The notes: a model not told the origin generated them from the letters alone. Numbered from the stretch's first letter, positions 20,677 through 30,306 are shown. The stretch: 64,000 bases of DNA from Variovorax sp. OAS795 (GCF_040546685.1 NZ_JBEPOH010000001.1:2604001-2668000), one strand, 5' to 3'. Numbers and translations are program-made.

Positions 20677-21393
20677 ATGACTTCCGAACTGAACCTGATC
20701 CCCGTCGTCGACCTGCTGAACGGCCAGGTGGTGCGGGCGGTGCGCGGCGACCGCAAGGCCTACCGGCCGATCGTGTCGGCGCTGTGCGCGAGCAGCGATC
20801 CGGTGACCGTGGCGCGCATCCTGTGCGACCACTGTGCGGCGCGGCAGCTGTACGTGGCCGACCTCGATGCCCTGCAAGGCGGCGCGGTGCAGGTCGCGGT
20901 GCTGGTCGATTTGTTGCAGGCACTGCCCGGGGTCGAACTGTGGCTCGACGCGGGCCTGGCCGATGCCGGCGCCGGCGAGGCGCTGCGGGCCCAACTGGCG
21001 CCCCATGCCCCCCGCATCGTGCTGGTGTACGGCAGCGAATCGCTGCGCTCGCGCGAGGCGCTGGAACGCTGTTTTGCGGGGAACGATGCCGGGGCCGCAC
21101 TGTCGCTGGACCGGCGCGACGGCCAGCGCCTCGACCCCGCCGGCTGCTGGGAGGCGGTCGACCTGTGGCCCGGACGCCTGATCGTGATGACGCTGGAGCG
21201 CGTCGGCTCGGGCGCCGGCCCCGACCTGGAAACCCTGCGGGACGTGAGGCGCCTGGCACCGGCCGCCATGGTCATCGGTGCCGGCGGCATCCGCAGCGAG
21301 GACGACCTGGCGCAGGCCCGCGCGGCCGGCGCCGATGCCTGGCTCGTGGCCAGCGCGCTGCACGACCTGCAACTGCCGCGCGTGCGCCGCTGA
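20677..21393 (+). CDS. HisA/HisF-like TIM-barrel protein of the C1 cluster
   Basis: 238 residues. LIPVVDLLNGQVVRA at the N-terminus and VIGAGGIRSEDDL near the end mark the HisA superfamily. Paralogues of this type are found in methanogens and H4MPT bacteria outside his operons. There are no histidine genes nearby, so a role in cofactor synthesis is more likely than ProFAR isomerisation, but the substrate is unknown. Confidence 0.75.
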   Translation: MTSELNLIPVVDLLNGQVVRAVRGDRKAYRPIVSALCASSDPVTVARILCDHCAARQLYVADLDALQGGAVQVAVLVDLLQALPGVELWLDAGLADAGAGEALRAQLAPHAPRIVLVYGSESLRSREALERCFAGNDAGAALSLDRRDGQRLDPAGCWEAVDLWPGRLIVMTLERVGSGAGPDLETLRDVRRLAPAAMVIGAGGIRSEDDLAQARAAGADAWLVASALHDLQLPRVRR

Positions 21394-21595
21394 TCTGCCG
21401 GAGGCGGCGCAACGGGGGTGGGGGAGGCATGCCATCAACCGGCTGCACACACGAACCGTGCCATCCCCGATGGCGCTTGCAGCCTCCGCCGGAGGCCCCG
21501 GCCGGCACGCATTGACCGCCAAAAGCGCAACACTATGTCTCACAAACCGTGTGTCAGCGGGCCGCCATCCCACGGGCGCGGGCCTTGGGGGTGAA

Positions 21596-21611
21596 TGGCA
21601 CATGGCTTGCG
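21596..21611 (+). promoter_or_regulatory. Putative sigma-54 promoter before fhcB
   Basis: TGGCACA-TGGC-TTGCG matches the -24/-12 consensus at nearly every position, with GG at 21597 and GC at 21609 spaced by 10 bp. Its oddity is its closeness to fhcB: the transcript would start about 21622, only about 3 bases before the ATG, so the mRNA would be nearly leaderless. Confidence 0.5.
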
Positions 21612-21624
21612 TGGCTGCCTGCCC

Positions 21625-22857
21625 ATGAATGAACCCGACACTGCCGCGCAGACCGGCAATGCCCCCTGGACCTGTCCGTTCTGCCCCCTGTTGTGCGACA
21701 GCTTCGGGATCGAGGCCGGGCCCGCCGGCACGCCGCTGAAGCTCGTGGGCAGCGATTGCCCGCGGGCGCGCCAAGGCCTGTCCTGGTTCGATGCGGCCGG
21801 CCGCACGGCGCAGCCGCAGGTCGGGGGCCGCGATGGCGACCTGGACACCGCCATTGCCGCCGCGGCCTCGCTGCTGGCCGCCAGCCGGCAGCCGCTGTTC
21901 GGCGGCCTCGGCACCGACGTCGCCGGTGCGCGGGCGCTCTTTGCGCTGGCCTGGGAGACCGGCGCCATCTGCGACCCGGCCCAGGGAACGGCGCTGATGC
22001 AGGGCCTGCGCGCGCTGCAGGACCGCGGCGGCTTCAGCACCACGCTGGCGGAGGTGCGCACGCGCGCCGACCTGATCGTCTGCGTGACCGAGGAGCCCGC
22101 GGCGCACTACCCCGAGTTCTTCCGCCGCTGCGGCGCCGGGGAACGCGAAGACCTGGCCATCGAGACGCTGCCCCTGCATGGCGACCTGTTCGACACCGTG
22201 TCGCTGCTTGCGGCGCTCGTGGCGGGGCGCGTGCAGGCCGGCGCAGCGCGCGTACCCGCCGGCCTGTCGGCGCTGGCGGCGCGCCTGAAGGCGGCTCGCT
22301 ATGCGGTGCTGGTGTACGAATCGGCGCGCCTGCCGGCGCAAGGTGCGCTCATCATCGAAGCGATCCAGCGCATCGTCGGCACCCTCAACCGCAGCACGCG
22401 TGCGGCCTCGCTGGCGCTGGGCGGAGGCGACGGCGCCTCCACCGTGAACCAGGTGTTCGCGTGGCTCTCGGGCCTGCCGCTGCGTTCGCGTGCCGGGCCG
22501 CTCGGGCTGGAGCACGAGCCGCTGTGCTTCGACGCCGGGCGGCTGCTGGCCGACGGCGCGGTCGACGCGCTGCTGTGGGTGTCGAGCTACGGCCCCGAAC
22601 CCGCACCGCCTTCGACGAAAGCACCTTGCATCGTGCTCGGCCATCCGGCCATGCGCCTGCCGGCAGGGTCGGCAGACAGCGTGTTCATTCCCGTCTCGAC
22701 GCCGGGCATCGGCTCCGCCGGCCATCTGTTCCGCACCGACGGCTCGGTGATGCTGCCGCTGCGGCCGGTGTACGAAGACAACTTGCCCAGCGTGGCCGGC
22801 GTGGTCCGGCGCCTCGCGGATGCGGTCAAGGCGCAGAAGAAGGAGCGCGTGCAATGA
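21625..22857 (+). CDS. fhcB: Formyltransferase/hydrolase complex subunit B
   Basis: 410 residues, related to the molybdenum/tungsten subunit FwdB of formylmethanofuran dehydrogenase. In bacteria the FhcABCD complex moves the formyl group from formyl-H4MPT to methylofuran and hydrolyses it to formate; FhcB has lost the redox role. The N-terminal CPFCPLLCD (Cys17, 20, 24) still looks like part of the ancestral cluster motif. It overlaps fhcA by four bases (ATGA). The preceding 230 bp hold no gene, only the putative promoter. Confidence 0.92.
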   Translation: MNEPDTAAQTGNAPWTCPFCPLLCDSFGIEAGPAGTPLKLVGSDCPRARQGLSWFDAAGRTAQPQVGGRDGDLDTAIAAAASLLAASRQPLFGGLGTDVAGARALFALAWETGAICDPAQGTALMQGLRALQDRGGFSTTLAEVRTRADLIVCVTEEPAAHYPEFFRRCGAGEREDLAIETLPLHGDLFDTVSLLAALVAGRVQAGAARVPAGLSALAARLKAARYAVLVYESARLPAQGALIIEAIQRIVGTLNRSTRAASLALGGGDGASTVNQVFAWLSGLPLRSRAGPLGLEHEPLCFDAGRLLADGAVDALLWVSSYGPEPAPPSTKAPCIVLGHPAMRLPAGSADSVFIPVSTPGIGSAGHLFRTDGSVMLPLRPVYEDNLPSVAGVVRRLADAVKAQKKERVQ

Positions 22858-24539
22858 CCGCCACGCTGGGCCTGCGCGGCGGCCGCGTCATCGATCCCGC
22901 CAACGGTTGCGACGAGGTGCGCGACCTCTACCTGCGCGACGGCCGCATGGTCGCGCTGGCGCCGCACGAAAGGGCCACCGAAGAGATCGACATGAGCGGC
23001 TGCATCGTGATGGCCGGCGGCATCGACATGCACACCCACATCGGCGGCGGCAAGGTCAACCTCGCGCGCATGCTGATGCCCGAGGACCACCGCGCCAACG
23101 GCAACCCGCTGGCCTTGCCCGACAACCTGCTGGAGCTGGCCTCCTGCGGCACCTGCACGCCCGGCACGCTGGCCACCGGCTACCGCTACGTCGAGATGGG
23201 CTACACCGCGGCCTTCGAGCCGGCCATGATGGCCTGCAACGCGCGCCACACGCACATGGAGATGGGCGACACGCCGATCCTCGACCACGGCGCGTACGTG
23301 ATGCTCGGCAACGACGAGCTGTTCCTGCGCATGCTGGCCGAGCGCTGGGACTTCGAGCGCATCCGCGACTACGCGGGCTGGACCCTCAACGCCAGCAAGG
23401 CGATGGGCGTGAAGGTGGTGAACCCCGGCGGCATTTCGGCCTTCAAGTTCAACCAGCGCAAGCTCGACGTGGACGAGAACCATGTGCACTGGCAGGTCAC
23501 GCCGCGGCAGGTGGTGCACACGCTCGCGCGTGCGCTGCGCGAACTGGGCGTGCCGCATCCGCTGCACATCCACGGCAGCAACCTGGGCGTGGCCGGCAAC
23601 ATCCAGTCCACGCTCGACACCATCGCCGCACTCGACGGCCTGCCCGGCCACCTCACGCACATCCAGTTCCACGCCTACGGCACCGAGGGGCCGAAGAAGT
23701 TCTCGTCGGCCGCACTGCAGCTGGCCGAAGTGGTGAACGCGAACAAGAATGTCAGCATCGACGTGGGACAGATCATGTTCGGCCAGACCGTCACGGCCTC
23801 GGGCGACACGATGCGCCAGCATGCGCAGTCGGGCCTGGCCGATCCTCGCAAGTGGATCGGTGCCGACATCGAATGCGAAGCGGGCTGCGGCGTGGTGCCG
23901 TTCCGCTACCGCGAGCAGAGCTACGTGAATGCGCTGCAGTGGGTCATAGGCCTGGAGATCTTCCTGCTGGTCGACGACCCGTGGCGCGTGGTGCTGACCA
24001 CCGACCATCCCAACGGCGGTCCGTTCACGAGCTACCCGCACCTGATCCGCCTGTTGATGGACCGCAGCTTTCGCGAAGAGCAGCTCGCAAAACTGCACCC
24101 CGAGGTGGCGGCGCAGGCCGCGCTGCGCTCGATCACGCGGGAGCTCTCGCTGTACGAGATCGCGATCATGACGCGTGCCGGCCCCGCGCGCCTCCTGGGC
24201 TTGCGCGACCGGGGCCACCTGGGCGAGGGCGCGGCGGCCGACATCGCGGTGTACCGCGAGAACCCCGACCGCGAGGCGATGTTCGCCACGCCCGAGTACG
24301 TGTTCAAGGACGGCGTGCTGGTGTCCCGCGCGGGACGCATCACCGCGGTGCCGGTGGGCGGCACGCACTTCGTGGCGCCGGACTACGACCGCGGCATCGA
24401 GAAGCGACTGCGCCGGCATCTCGCGGCCGAAGGCTCGGTCAACTTCGACCACATCGCCATCGGCCATGACGAGCTGTGCCAGTGCTGCAACGGCGGGCGC
24501 CTGCTGCCGGCTGCCTGCTTCCAGGACGCGTCGCCATGA
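22854..24539 (+). CDS. fhcA: Formyltransferase/hydrolase complex subunit A
   Basis: 561 residues of the amidohydrolase superfamily. Metal ligands are visible in GGIDMHTHIGGG near residue 57, in PLHIHGSN and in the later TTDHPNGGPF. FhcA hydrolyses the formyl-methylofuran to formate. It ends overlapping the fhcD start (ATGATG). The gene order B-A-D-C differs from simple ABCD lettering but is the usual order in proteobacteria. Confidence 0.94.
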   Translation: MTATLGLRGGRVIDPANGCDEVRDLYLRDGRMVALAPHERATEEIDMSGCIVMAGGIDMHTHIGGGKVNLARMLMPEDHRANGNPLALPDNLLELASCGTCTPGTLATGYRYVEMGYTAAFEPAMMACNARHTHMEMGDTPILDHGAYVMLGNDELFLRMLAERWDFERIRDYAGWTLNASKAMGVKVVNPGGISAFKFNQRKLDVDENHVHWQVTPRQVVHTLARALRELGVPHPLHIHGSNLGVAGNIQSTLDTIAALDGLPGHLTHIQFHAYGTEGPKKFSSAALQLAEVVNANKNVSIDVGQIMFGQTVTASGDTMRQHAQSGLADPRKWIGADIECEAGCGVVPFRYREQSYVNALQWVIGLEIFLLVDDPWRVVLTTDHPNGGPFTSYPHLIRLLMDRSFREEQLAKLHPEVAAQAALRSITRELSLYEIAIMTRAGPARLLGLRDRGHLGEGAAADIAVYRENPDREAMFATPEYVFKDGVLVSRAGRITAVPVGGTHFVAPDYDRGIEKRLRRHLAAEGSVNFDHIAIGHDELCQCCNGGRLLPAACFQDASP

Positions 24540-25504
24540 TGGCGGCGGCGGCAGGCTCCGTGCAGCGCAACGGCGTCGTCATCGACGACACCTTCGCCGA
24601 GGCCTTTCCGATGAAGGCCACCCGCATCCTCGTCACGGCGCACACCATGGAATGGGCGCGCCACGCCGGCGTCTCGGCCACGGGCTTCGCCACCTCGGTG
24701 ATCGCCTGCGGCTGCGAGGCCGGCATCGAGCGCGAACTCGGCCTGCATGAAACACCCGATGGGCGGCCGGGCGTCAGCGTGCTGATCTTTTCCATGTCGG
24801 GCAAGGAACTCGGCAAGCAGCTCGAAAGGCGCGTCGGCCAGTGCGTGCTGACCTGCCCGACCACCGCCGTGTTCGCGGGGCTGCCCAAGGGCATGGGCAG
24901 CGACGTGGCCGCGCTCGGCAAGAACCTGCGCTTCTTCGGCGACGGCTGGCAGATCTCCAAGGTGATCGACGGCGTGCGCTACTGGCGCGTGCCGGTGATG
25001 GACGGCGAGTTCGTCGCCGAGGAAGACACGCCCGTGGTCAAGGCTGTCGGCGGCGGCAACCTGCTGCTGCTGGCACGCGACACCGACGGCGCACTGGCCG
25101 CCGCCGAAGCCGCGGTCGCGGCGATGAAGCGGCTGCGCAACGTGGTCATGCCCTTTCCGGGTGGCGTGGTGCGCTCGGGCTCCAAGGTCGGCAGCCGCTA
25201 TGCGAACCTCAGCGCCTCGACCAACGATGCGTTCTGCCCCAGCCTCGTCGGCCTGGTGCCCCGCAGCGAATTGGCGAGCGGCGGCGAATCCGCACAGGAC
25301 ATCGGCTGCGTGATGGAGATCGTGATCGACGGATTGACCGAGGGCGACGTGGCGGCGGCCATGCGCGTGGGGATGGAAGCGGCGATCGGCATCGGCCCGG
25401 CCGGGGGGCTGTTGCGCATCTCGGCCGGCAACTATGGCGGCAAGCTGGGCCCGTTCCACTTTCACCTGCACAAGCTGCTCGGCAACGCGGGAGAGGCCCC
25501 ATGA
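24536..25504 (+). CDS. fhcD: Formylmethanofuran--H4MPT formyltransferase, complex subunit D
   Basis: 322 residues, homologue of archaeal Ftr. It transfers the formyl group from formyl-H4MPT to the methylofuran arm. The opening GVVIDDTFAEAFPMKATRI and the C-terminal SAGNYGGKLGPFHFHL are characteristic. Two adjacent ATG codons lie at the start; the first overlaps the fhcA stop. It overlaps fhcC by four bases. Confidence 0.95.
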   Translation: MMAAAAGSVQRNGVVIDDTFAEAFPMKATRILVTAHTMEWARHAGVSATGFATSVIACGCEAGIERELGLHETPDGRPGVSVLIFSMSGKELGKQLERRVGQCVLTCPTTAVFAGLPKGMGSDVAALGKNLRFFGDGWQISKVIDGVRYWRVPVMDGEFVAEEDTPVVKAVGGGNLLLLARDTDGALAAAEAAVAAMKRLRNVVMPFPGGVVRSGSKVGSRYANLSASTNDAFCPSLVGLVPRSELASGGESAQDIGCVMEIVIDGLTEGDVAAAMRVGMEAAIGIGPAGGLLRISAGNYGGKLGPFHFHLHKLLGNAGEAP

Positions 25505-26328
25505 GCGGATGGCATTTCAGGCTGCGCCAGCCGCCCCCGTTGCGCGTCGACCTGCGCGGCATCACGCCGGCGTCGCTTTCGGCACTCCCGGCCGCGCAGG
25601 TGCAGCAGCTGCCCGTGGCCCACGGCAACGAGACACTGGCGCTGGCCGAGCTGTTCGACATGGCACCGGGCGAGGAGGGCGTGCTTCGCTTTGAGGGCAG
25701 CCTGGAGCGCTTCGACCGCATCGGCTGGCAGATGGACGGCGGCAGCATCCACGTCGAAGGCCATGCGGGCCATTACGCGGGCGGCTGCATGCGCGGCGGT
25801 GAACTGCGCATCGAAGGCCATGCGGGCCTCCTGGCGGCCTGCGAGATGGCCGGCGGCCGCATCGACGTCAAGGGCGACGTCGGCGACTTTGCCGCCAGCA
25901 CCTTGCCCGGCAGCATGGACGGCATGCGCGGCGGCACGCTGGTGGTCCACGGCAATGCGGGCGAGCGCTTCGGCGACCGCATGCGCCGCGGCACCGCGCT
26001 GGTCCATGGCGGCGCGGGGGCCTTCCTGGGTTCGCGCATGGTGGCGGGTACGATCGGCGTGGGCGGCCGCGTGGGCGCGCATGCGGGCTTCGGCATGCGG
26101 CGCGGCAGCATCGTGCTGGCGGAGGCTGGTGCGGCCTTGCCGGAAGGCATCGGAACCTCGCTGACCTTCGTTGCCAACCGGGCCGCGACGCCGGTGTTCT
26201 GGGCGCTGCTGGCGCGAGACCTCGCGCGCCACGGCGGCCTGTTCAGCGACCTGCCGGCACGCCGCATCGAGCGGCGGCTGGGCGATCTGTCGGCCGACGG
26301 CAAGGGCGAGCTGATCCTGTGCCTGTGA
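25501..26328 (+). CDS. fhcC: Formyltransferase/hydrolase complex subunit C
   Basis: 275 residues of the FwdC/GltS-C beta-helix type. Repeats such as GNAGERFGDRMRRG and GRVGAHAGFGMRRG follow the GxxGxxxGxxM(R)xG pattern between about residues 75 and 205. The subunit is structural. It is followed after 31 bp by the fae paralogue. Confidence 0.93.
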   Translation: MSGWHFRLRQPPPLRVDLRGITPASLSALPAAQVQQLPVAHGNETLALAELFDMAPGEEGVLRFEGSLERFDRIGWQMDGGSIHVEGHAGHYAGGCMRGGELRIEGHAGLLAACEMAGGRIDVKGDVGDFAASTLPGSMDGMRGGTLVVHGNAGERFGDRMRRGTALVHGGAGAFLGSRMVAGTIGVGGRVGAHAGFGMRRGSIVLAEAGAALPEGIGTSLTFVANRAATPVFWALLARDLARHGGLFSDLPARRIERRLGDLSADGKGELILCL

Positions 26329-26359
26329 CTCCCTTCCCAACTTTCAACCGCGAGTGCCC

Positions 26360-26893
26360 ATGACACATCCCTATCTTTTCCATGCCGGCGAAGCCACCGT
26401 GCTCGCGAGGGAAGGCCAGTTCACCGACGCCATGCCCGAGATCCTCATCGGCGCGACCGATGGCCCGGTGGGCCAGGCCTTTGCCAACATGATGGCCCAG
26501 AGCAAGGGCCACACCGCGATGTTCGCGATCCGCGCCTGCAACCAGCTCGTGCGGCCCGCGACCATCATGGTGCCCAAGGTCACGCTCAAGGACGTGGCCA
26601 ATATCGACCTGTTCGGCGGCGTGGTGCAGAGCGCCACGGCCGATGCGGTGGTCGACTGCCTGATCGAGGGCATCATTCCGAGGGAGCATGCCAATACGCT
26701 GTGCATCATCAGCCTGGTGTGGATCGATCCGCGCTGCGCGAAACACGAGGACCTGGACAAGAAAGACATGTACCGCACCAACTACGAAGCCACCAAGCTC
26801 GCGATCCGGCGCGCGCTGCGCAATGAGCCGACGGTCGACGAGCTGATCGCCAACCGCCACCGCATCAAGCACGACATGGACGACTGGAGCTGA
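26360..26893 (+). CDS. fae2: Fae paralogue lacking the catalytic histidine
   Basis: 177 residues. The Fae fold is clear from QAFANMM and RPATIMVPKVT. Aligned without gaps to the fae product of this window, the catalytic His falls on Met (TDAMPEILIG), so formaldehyde condensation is doubtful. Fae paralogues (Fae2, Fae3) are known in methylotrophs, with unclear roles; a sensor, chaperone or pterin-binding role is possible. The start used is the ATG at 26360; a GTG two codons earlier is also open. Confidence 0.85.
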   Translation: MTHPYLFHAGEATVLAREGQFTDAMPEILIGATDGPVGQAFANMMAQSKGHTAMFAIRACNQLVRPATIMVPKVTLKDVANIDLFGGVVQSATADAVVDCLIEGIIPREHANTLCIISLVWIDPRCAKHEDLDKKDMYRTNYEATKLAIRRALRNEPTVDELIANRHRIKHDMDDWS

Positions 26894-26895
26894 CC

Positions 26896-28813
26896 GTGCC
26901 TTGCTTCGCGCTCCTCGACGACTGCGGCTCGACGCCCGGGCAGCCCACCAGCCGCCTGCACACCGGCTTCGTGCGCGAGCACCGGTGCACCGACGCGGCC
27001 GGGCTCGACGGCATGTGGGCGCGCGTCGATGCCGACCTGCGGCAAGGCCTGCACGCGGTGCTGCTGGCCGACTACGAATGGGGCGCCAAGCTGCTGCATG
27101 CCGGGCAGGCGCGGCTCGCGGCCGACGACGCCTCGGCCCTGCGCGTGCTGATGTACCGCGATTGCGAAAAACTCTCGGCCGCAGAAGTCGCGTGCTGGCT
27201 CGCGAGCCAGGAGGGTGCGCCCGACGCCGGCCAGCCGCAGCCCGCCGGCGTGATGGACCTGCAGCCCAGCATCGACGAGGCCGAATTCACTGAAGCCATC
27301 GCACGCATCCACGCGGCCATTGCCGCGGGCGAGACCTACCAGGTCAACTTCACCTACCGGCTGCATGGCCGCAGCCTCGGCTCGCCCGTGGCGCTGTACC
27401 GGCGCCTGCGCGAGCGGCAGCCCGTGGCCTATGGCGCGCTCATCGCGTTGCCCGAAAGCGGCGAAGACGCCGTCACGCACGTGCTCTCGTGCTCGCCCGA
27501 GCTCTTCCTGCGCCAACGACGCCGGCGTGCTCACTGCGCGGCCCATGAAGGGCACCGCGGCGCGCGCCGGCGCGCCCGAAGGCGACAGCGAGATGGCCCG
27601 GCTGCTGTCGGTGGACACCAAGAACCGCGCCGAGAACGTGATGATCGTCGACCTGCTGCGCAACGACATCGGCCGCGTGGCCTGCACCGGGTCGGTCAAG
27701 GTGCCCACGCTCTTTGCCATCGAGCCCTATGCCACGGTGTTCCAGATGACATCGACCGTGCAGGCGGCGCTGCGCCCCGGCGTGGGCATGCCCGAGCTGC
27801 TGCGCGCGGTGTTCCCGTGCGGCTCGATCACGGGGGCGCCCAAGCACCGCACCATGGAATGGATCGCCCGGCTGGAGAGCACGCCACGCGGTCTTTACTG
27901 CGGCGCCATCGGCTGGATCGGTGCGCCGGCAGAGGGCGCATCGATCGGCGATTTCTGCCTCTCGGTCGCCATTCGCACGCTCACGCTGGGTGCGGAAACC
28001 GGGGGCGCGCGGCCGCTGCGCCTGGGCATCGGTGCCGGCATCGTGCAGGACAGCAACGCGGCCGACGAGTTCGAGGAATGCCTGCTCAAGGCCCGTTTTC
28101 TCACGGCCCTGGACCCGGGCTTCGAGCTCTTCGAAACCATGCTGGCCACGCCGGGCGAAGGCCTGCGCCACCTGGAGCGGCACCTGGCACGGCTGGCGCG
28201 CAGCGCGCGCGTGCTGGGCTTCGAATTCGACCGCGAGGCCGCGATGGAGGCGCTCGGCCATGCGTTGCCCACGCTGGCACCCGACCAGCCCTCGCGGCTG
28301 CGCCTGGCGCTTGCGCACGATGGGCGCATCGGCATCACGCACTCGGCGCTGCCGCCGCTGCCTCCCGGTGCGGTGAAGCTGCTCATTGCAAGCCAGCGCC
28401 TTCCCAATGCCAACCCGCTGGCCGCGCACAAGACCACTGTGCGCCAGCACTACGATGCCGGCGTGCGCACGGCAGAGCGCGTCGGCGCCTTCGACAGCCT
28501 GTTCTTCACCGAGGACGGGCGGCTGGTCGAAGGCGGGCGCAGCACCGTGTTCGCGCGCATCGGCGGGCGCTGGTGGACGCCGCCGGTGGCCGACGGCGCG
28601 CTGCCCGGCGTGATGCGCGGCGTGCTGATCGAGGACTCGATCTGGGAGGCCACGGAACGCAGTCTCTCGCTGGACGACCTGAAGGCGGCACAGAAGCTGG
28701 TGGTGTGCAATGCGCTGCGCGGCGTGCTGCCCGCGCAGCTGCAGCTGCCGCAGGTGCCGCCCCGGCTGCGGCCGCCGGCGCAGCCGAAGGCACCGGCGGC
28801 TTCGGCCGCCTAG
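26896..28813 (+). pseudogene. pabB: Aminodeoxychorismate synthase-lyase fusion with a frameshift
   Basis: The first frame gives the PabB N-terminus to about 27512 (SCSPELFLR). The protein resumes one frame over with NDAGVLTARPMKGTA and continues to the stop at 28813. One surplus base near 27511-27515 restores about 638 residues: PabB (about 1-410, with GSITGAPK and ENVMIVDLLRND) fused to a PabC-like lyase (about 420-620). The two steps make p-aminobenzoate from chorismate with glutamine. Its place after fae2 suggests pABA supply for methanopterin. The GTG start lies 2 bp after fae2. A sequencing error is quite possible, as the rest is intact. Confidence 0.75.
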
Positions 28814-28844
28814 CCGGACGCGATCTCCGGTTCCGTTTGCTGCG

Positions 28845-29501
28845 ATGAAGCTCGCGCTGTTCGACCTGGACCACACGCTGATTCCGTTCGACAGCGGCAT
28901 GGCCTGGACCCGCTTCCTGGTGGCGCGCAGTGTGCTGCCGGCGGATGCCGAAACCGTCTACCTGGGCTACTGCCAGCAGTACGTGGACGGCACGCTCGAC
29001 ATCCGCGAGCTGCATCGCGTCAGCGTCCTGCCGCTGGCAAGCTTCGGCATGGCCCGGCTCAGGCAATGGGCCGCGGAGTTCGAGGCTGAAGTCGCGCCGC
29101 AGGTGCCGGCGCAGATGCGTGCGCTGGTGAAGAAGCACCAGGACGCGGGCCACCTCTGCGCCATCGTGACCGCCACCACGCGCTTCATCGCCGAGCCCTT
29201 CGGCCGGGTGTTCGGCGTGGCCGACGTGCTGGCGACGCGCTCTCGGGTGACGGGCGATGCGCTCGACGGCGGCATCGACGGCGACCCGTGCTTCGGCGCG
29301 CACAAGCTGGGACACGTCGCGCAGTGGCTGGCGCTGCACGGCACGCGGCTCGATGCGCTCGAGAGGTCGTGGTTCTATTCGGATTCGGCCAGCGACCTGC
29401 CGCTGCTGGAGGCGGTCTCTGACCCCGTGGCGGTCGCGCCGGACCCGCGGCTGCGCGCGCATGCGCTGAAAGCCGGCTGGCCGGTGCTCGAACGCAGCTG
29501 A
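28845..29501 (+). CDS. HAD-family (IB) phosphatase
   Basis: 218 residues. HAD motif I is LFDLDHTL at the N-terminus, motif II is AIVTATT and motif IV YSDSASDLPLL, as in SerB-like HAD-IB phosphatases. It follows the pabBC gene by 31 bp and is probably the last gene of the fhc operon. Bacterial H4MPT lacks the phosphate of the archaeal cofactor, so a dephosphorylation role is tempting, but amino-acid or histidinol phosphate are equally possible. Confidence 0.8.
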   Translation: MKLALFDLDHTLIPFDSGMAWTRFLVARSVLPADAETVYLGYCQQYVDGTLDIRELHRVSVLPLASFGMARLRQWAAEFEAEVAPQVPAQMRALVKKHQDAGHLCAIVTATTRFIAEPFGRVFGVADVLATRSRVTGDALDGGIDGDPCFGAHKLGHVAQWLALHGTRLDALERSWFYSDSASDLPLLEAVSDPVAVAPDPRLRAHALKAGWPVLERS

Positions 29502-29856
29502 GCCGCAAGGTGATGCGGCCCGCGATAAATTGGCCGCAGACTACGCGACAAATGCGCTCATCTGAATTTCAGTAGCTGCAAGGATTCGTTGCACCGTAAA
29601 AAGCAGCACCAAGCGCGCAGTCCAACTGCGCGCCTTATCGTTGCGGCGACTACTTGTAAGAGAGGGTCTGCCTTTTGGCACCGACAATCGTAGGGCCGAA
29701 TTCATGGTCAAAGTCCAAATGAGTAGTCGGCGAATGGACTCACCGCTGCTTGTTCAGCGCTACTGATTCATCGGACCATTTGCAGCACGAGCCCGGAACG
29801 ATGCCAACAGGTATCCAAGAACGGCCTGCCGATGATTGCTCATGTTGGGCCTTTGG
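29502..29856. other. Gene-free stretch with hairpin; edge of a lower-GC islet
   Basis: No convincing gene in 355 bp. A perfect 8-bp stem GCGCGCAG / CTGCGCGC with a 5-base loop lies at 29613-29633, followed by CTTATCGTT, a weak terminator for the fhc operon at best. The base composition is clearly less GC-rich than the flanking C1 genes, and this continues to about 31.6 kb. No direct repeat or attachment site was recognised. Confidence 0.6.
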
Positions 29857-30306
29857 TCACCGTTGGACGCCGGGATTCGGTACCGGATTGCAGTCCGGCA
29901 GTTTCAGGTCCTTGACATCGGGATAGAGTTGGAGCGAGGCGAAGTCGTTGCTCTCTCCGAAACTGTTCTTGGGCGAATGGTATGCCTGAGCGACTGTCAC
30001 TACCGGAAGATCGACTCGCAACAACATGCGCAGTGCTCTTACGGTATTGGTCGCACGCAGTTCAGCCAGTGCCTTTGCCTTGAGGGGAGCGGGGCCGGAC
30101 GCACCAACTTCTACAGAGGCGCTCGTGTACGTGGGAAAAGTTGTGTAAGAGCGCTCCAGCCACTCCGAGAGCTTGATGACCTGCGACCGATCCAGCGCGG
30201 CTGAGCCGCTTTCAAAGCTCACTTGGGTTTGAACGATATAGCTGCATGCCACCGCTCGCCCTGCAACCAGGATCAAGGGCAGCAGCGCGACGAATCTAGC
30301 CTTCAT
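29857..30306 (-). CDS. Small exported protein, candidate immunity protein to the PAAR effector
   Basis: 149 residues with a Sec-type signal (MKARFVALLPLILVAGRAVA, cleavage before Cys21). The rest weakly resembles an OmpA-like periplasmic domain (SFESGSAALDRSQ, then AELRATNTVRALRML). Its start lies 11 bp inside the end of the PAAR-metalloprotease gene, the classical arrangement of effector and immunity genes. A periplasmic immunity protein fits an effector acting in the periplasm. The call is contextual; I do not recognise a known immunity family. Confidence 0.55.
   Translation of the reverse strand: MKARFVALLPLILVAGRAVACSYIVQTQVSFESGSAALDRSQVIKLSEWLERSYTTFPTYTSASVEVGASGPAPLKAKALAELRATNTVRALRMLLRVDLPVVTVAQAYHSPKNSFGESNDFASLQLYPDVKDLKLPDCNPVPNPGVQR

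Noticed and set aside
20677..21393. Annotation as the histidine enzyme HisA
   Set aside because: No other his gene is nearby and related paralogues occur in H4MPT clusters; a plain HisA call would mislead.
21536..21556. Imperfect dyad TGTCTCAC-N5-GTGTGTCA upstream of the fhcB promoter
   Set aside because: Its spacing and half-sites differ from the TGTCCC-N6-GGAACA dyad at mptG, so I could not call it the same activator site.
29836..30204. Plus-strand open frame of 122 codons
   Set aside because: It is antisense to the signal-peptide-bearing protein at 29857-30306 and has no recognisable motif.
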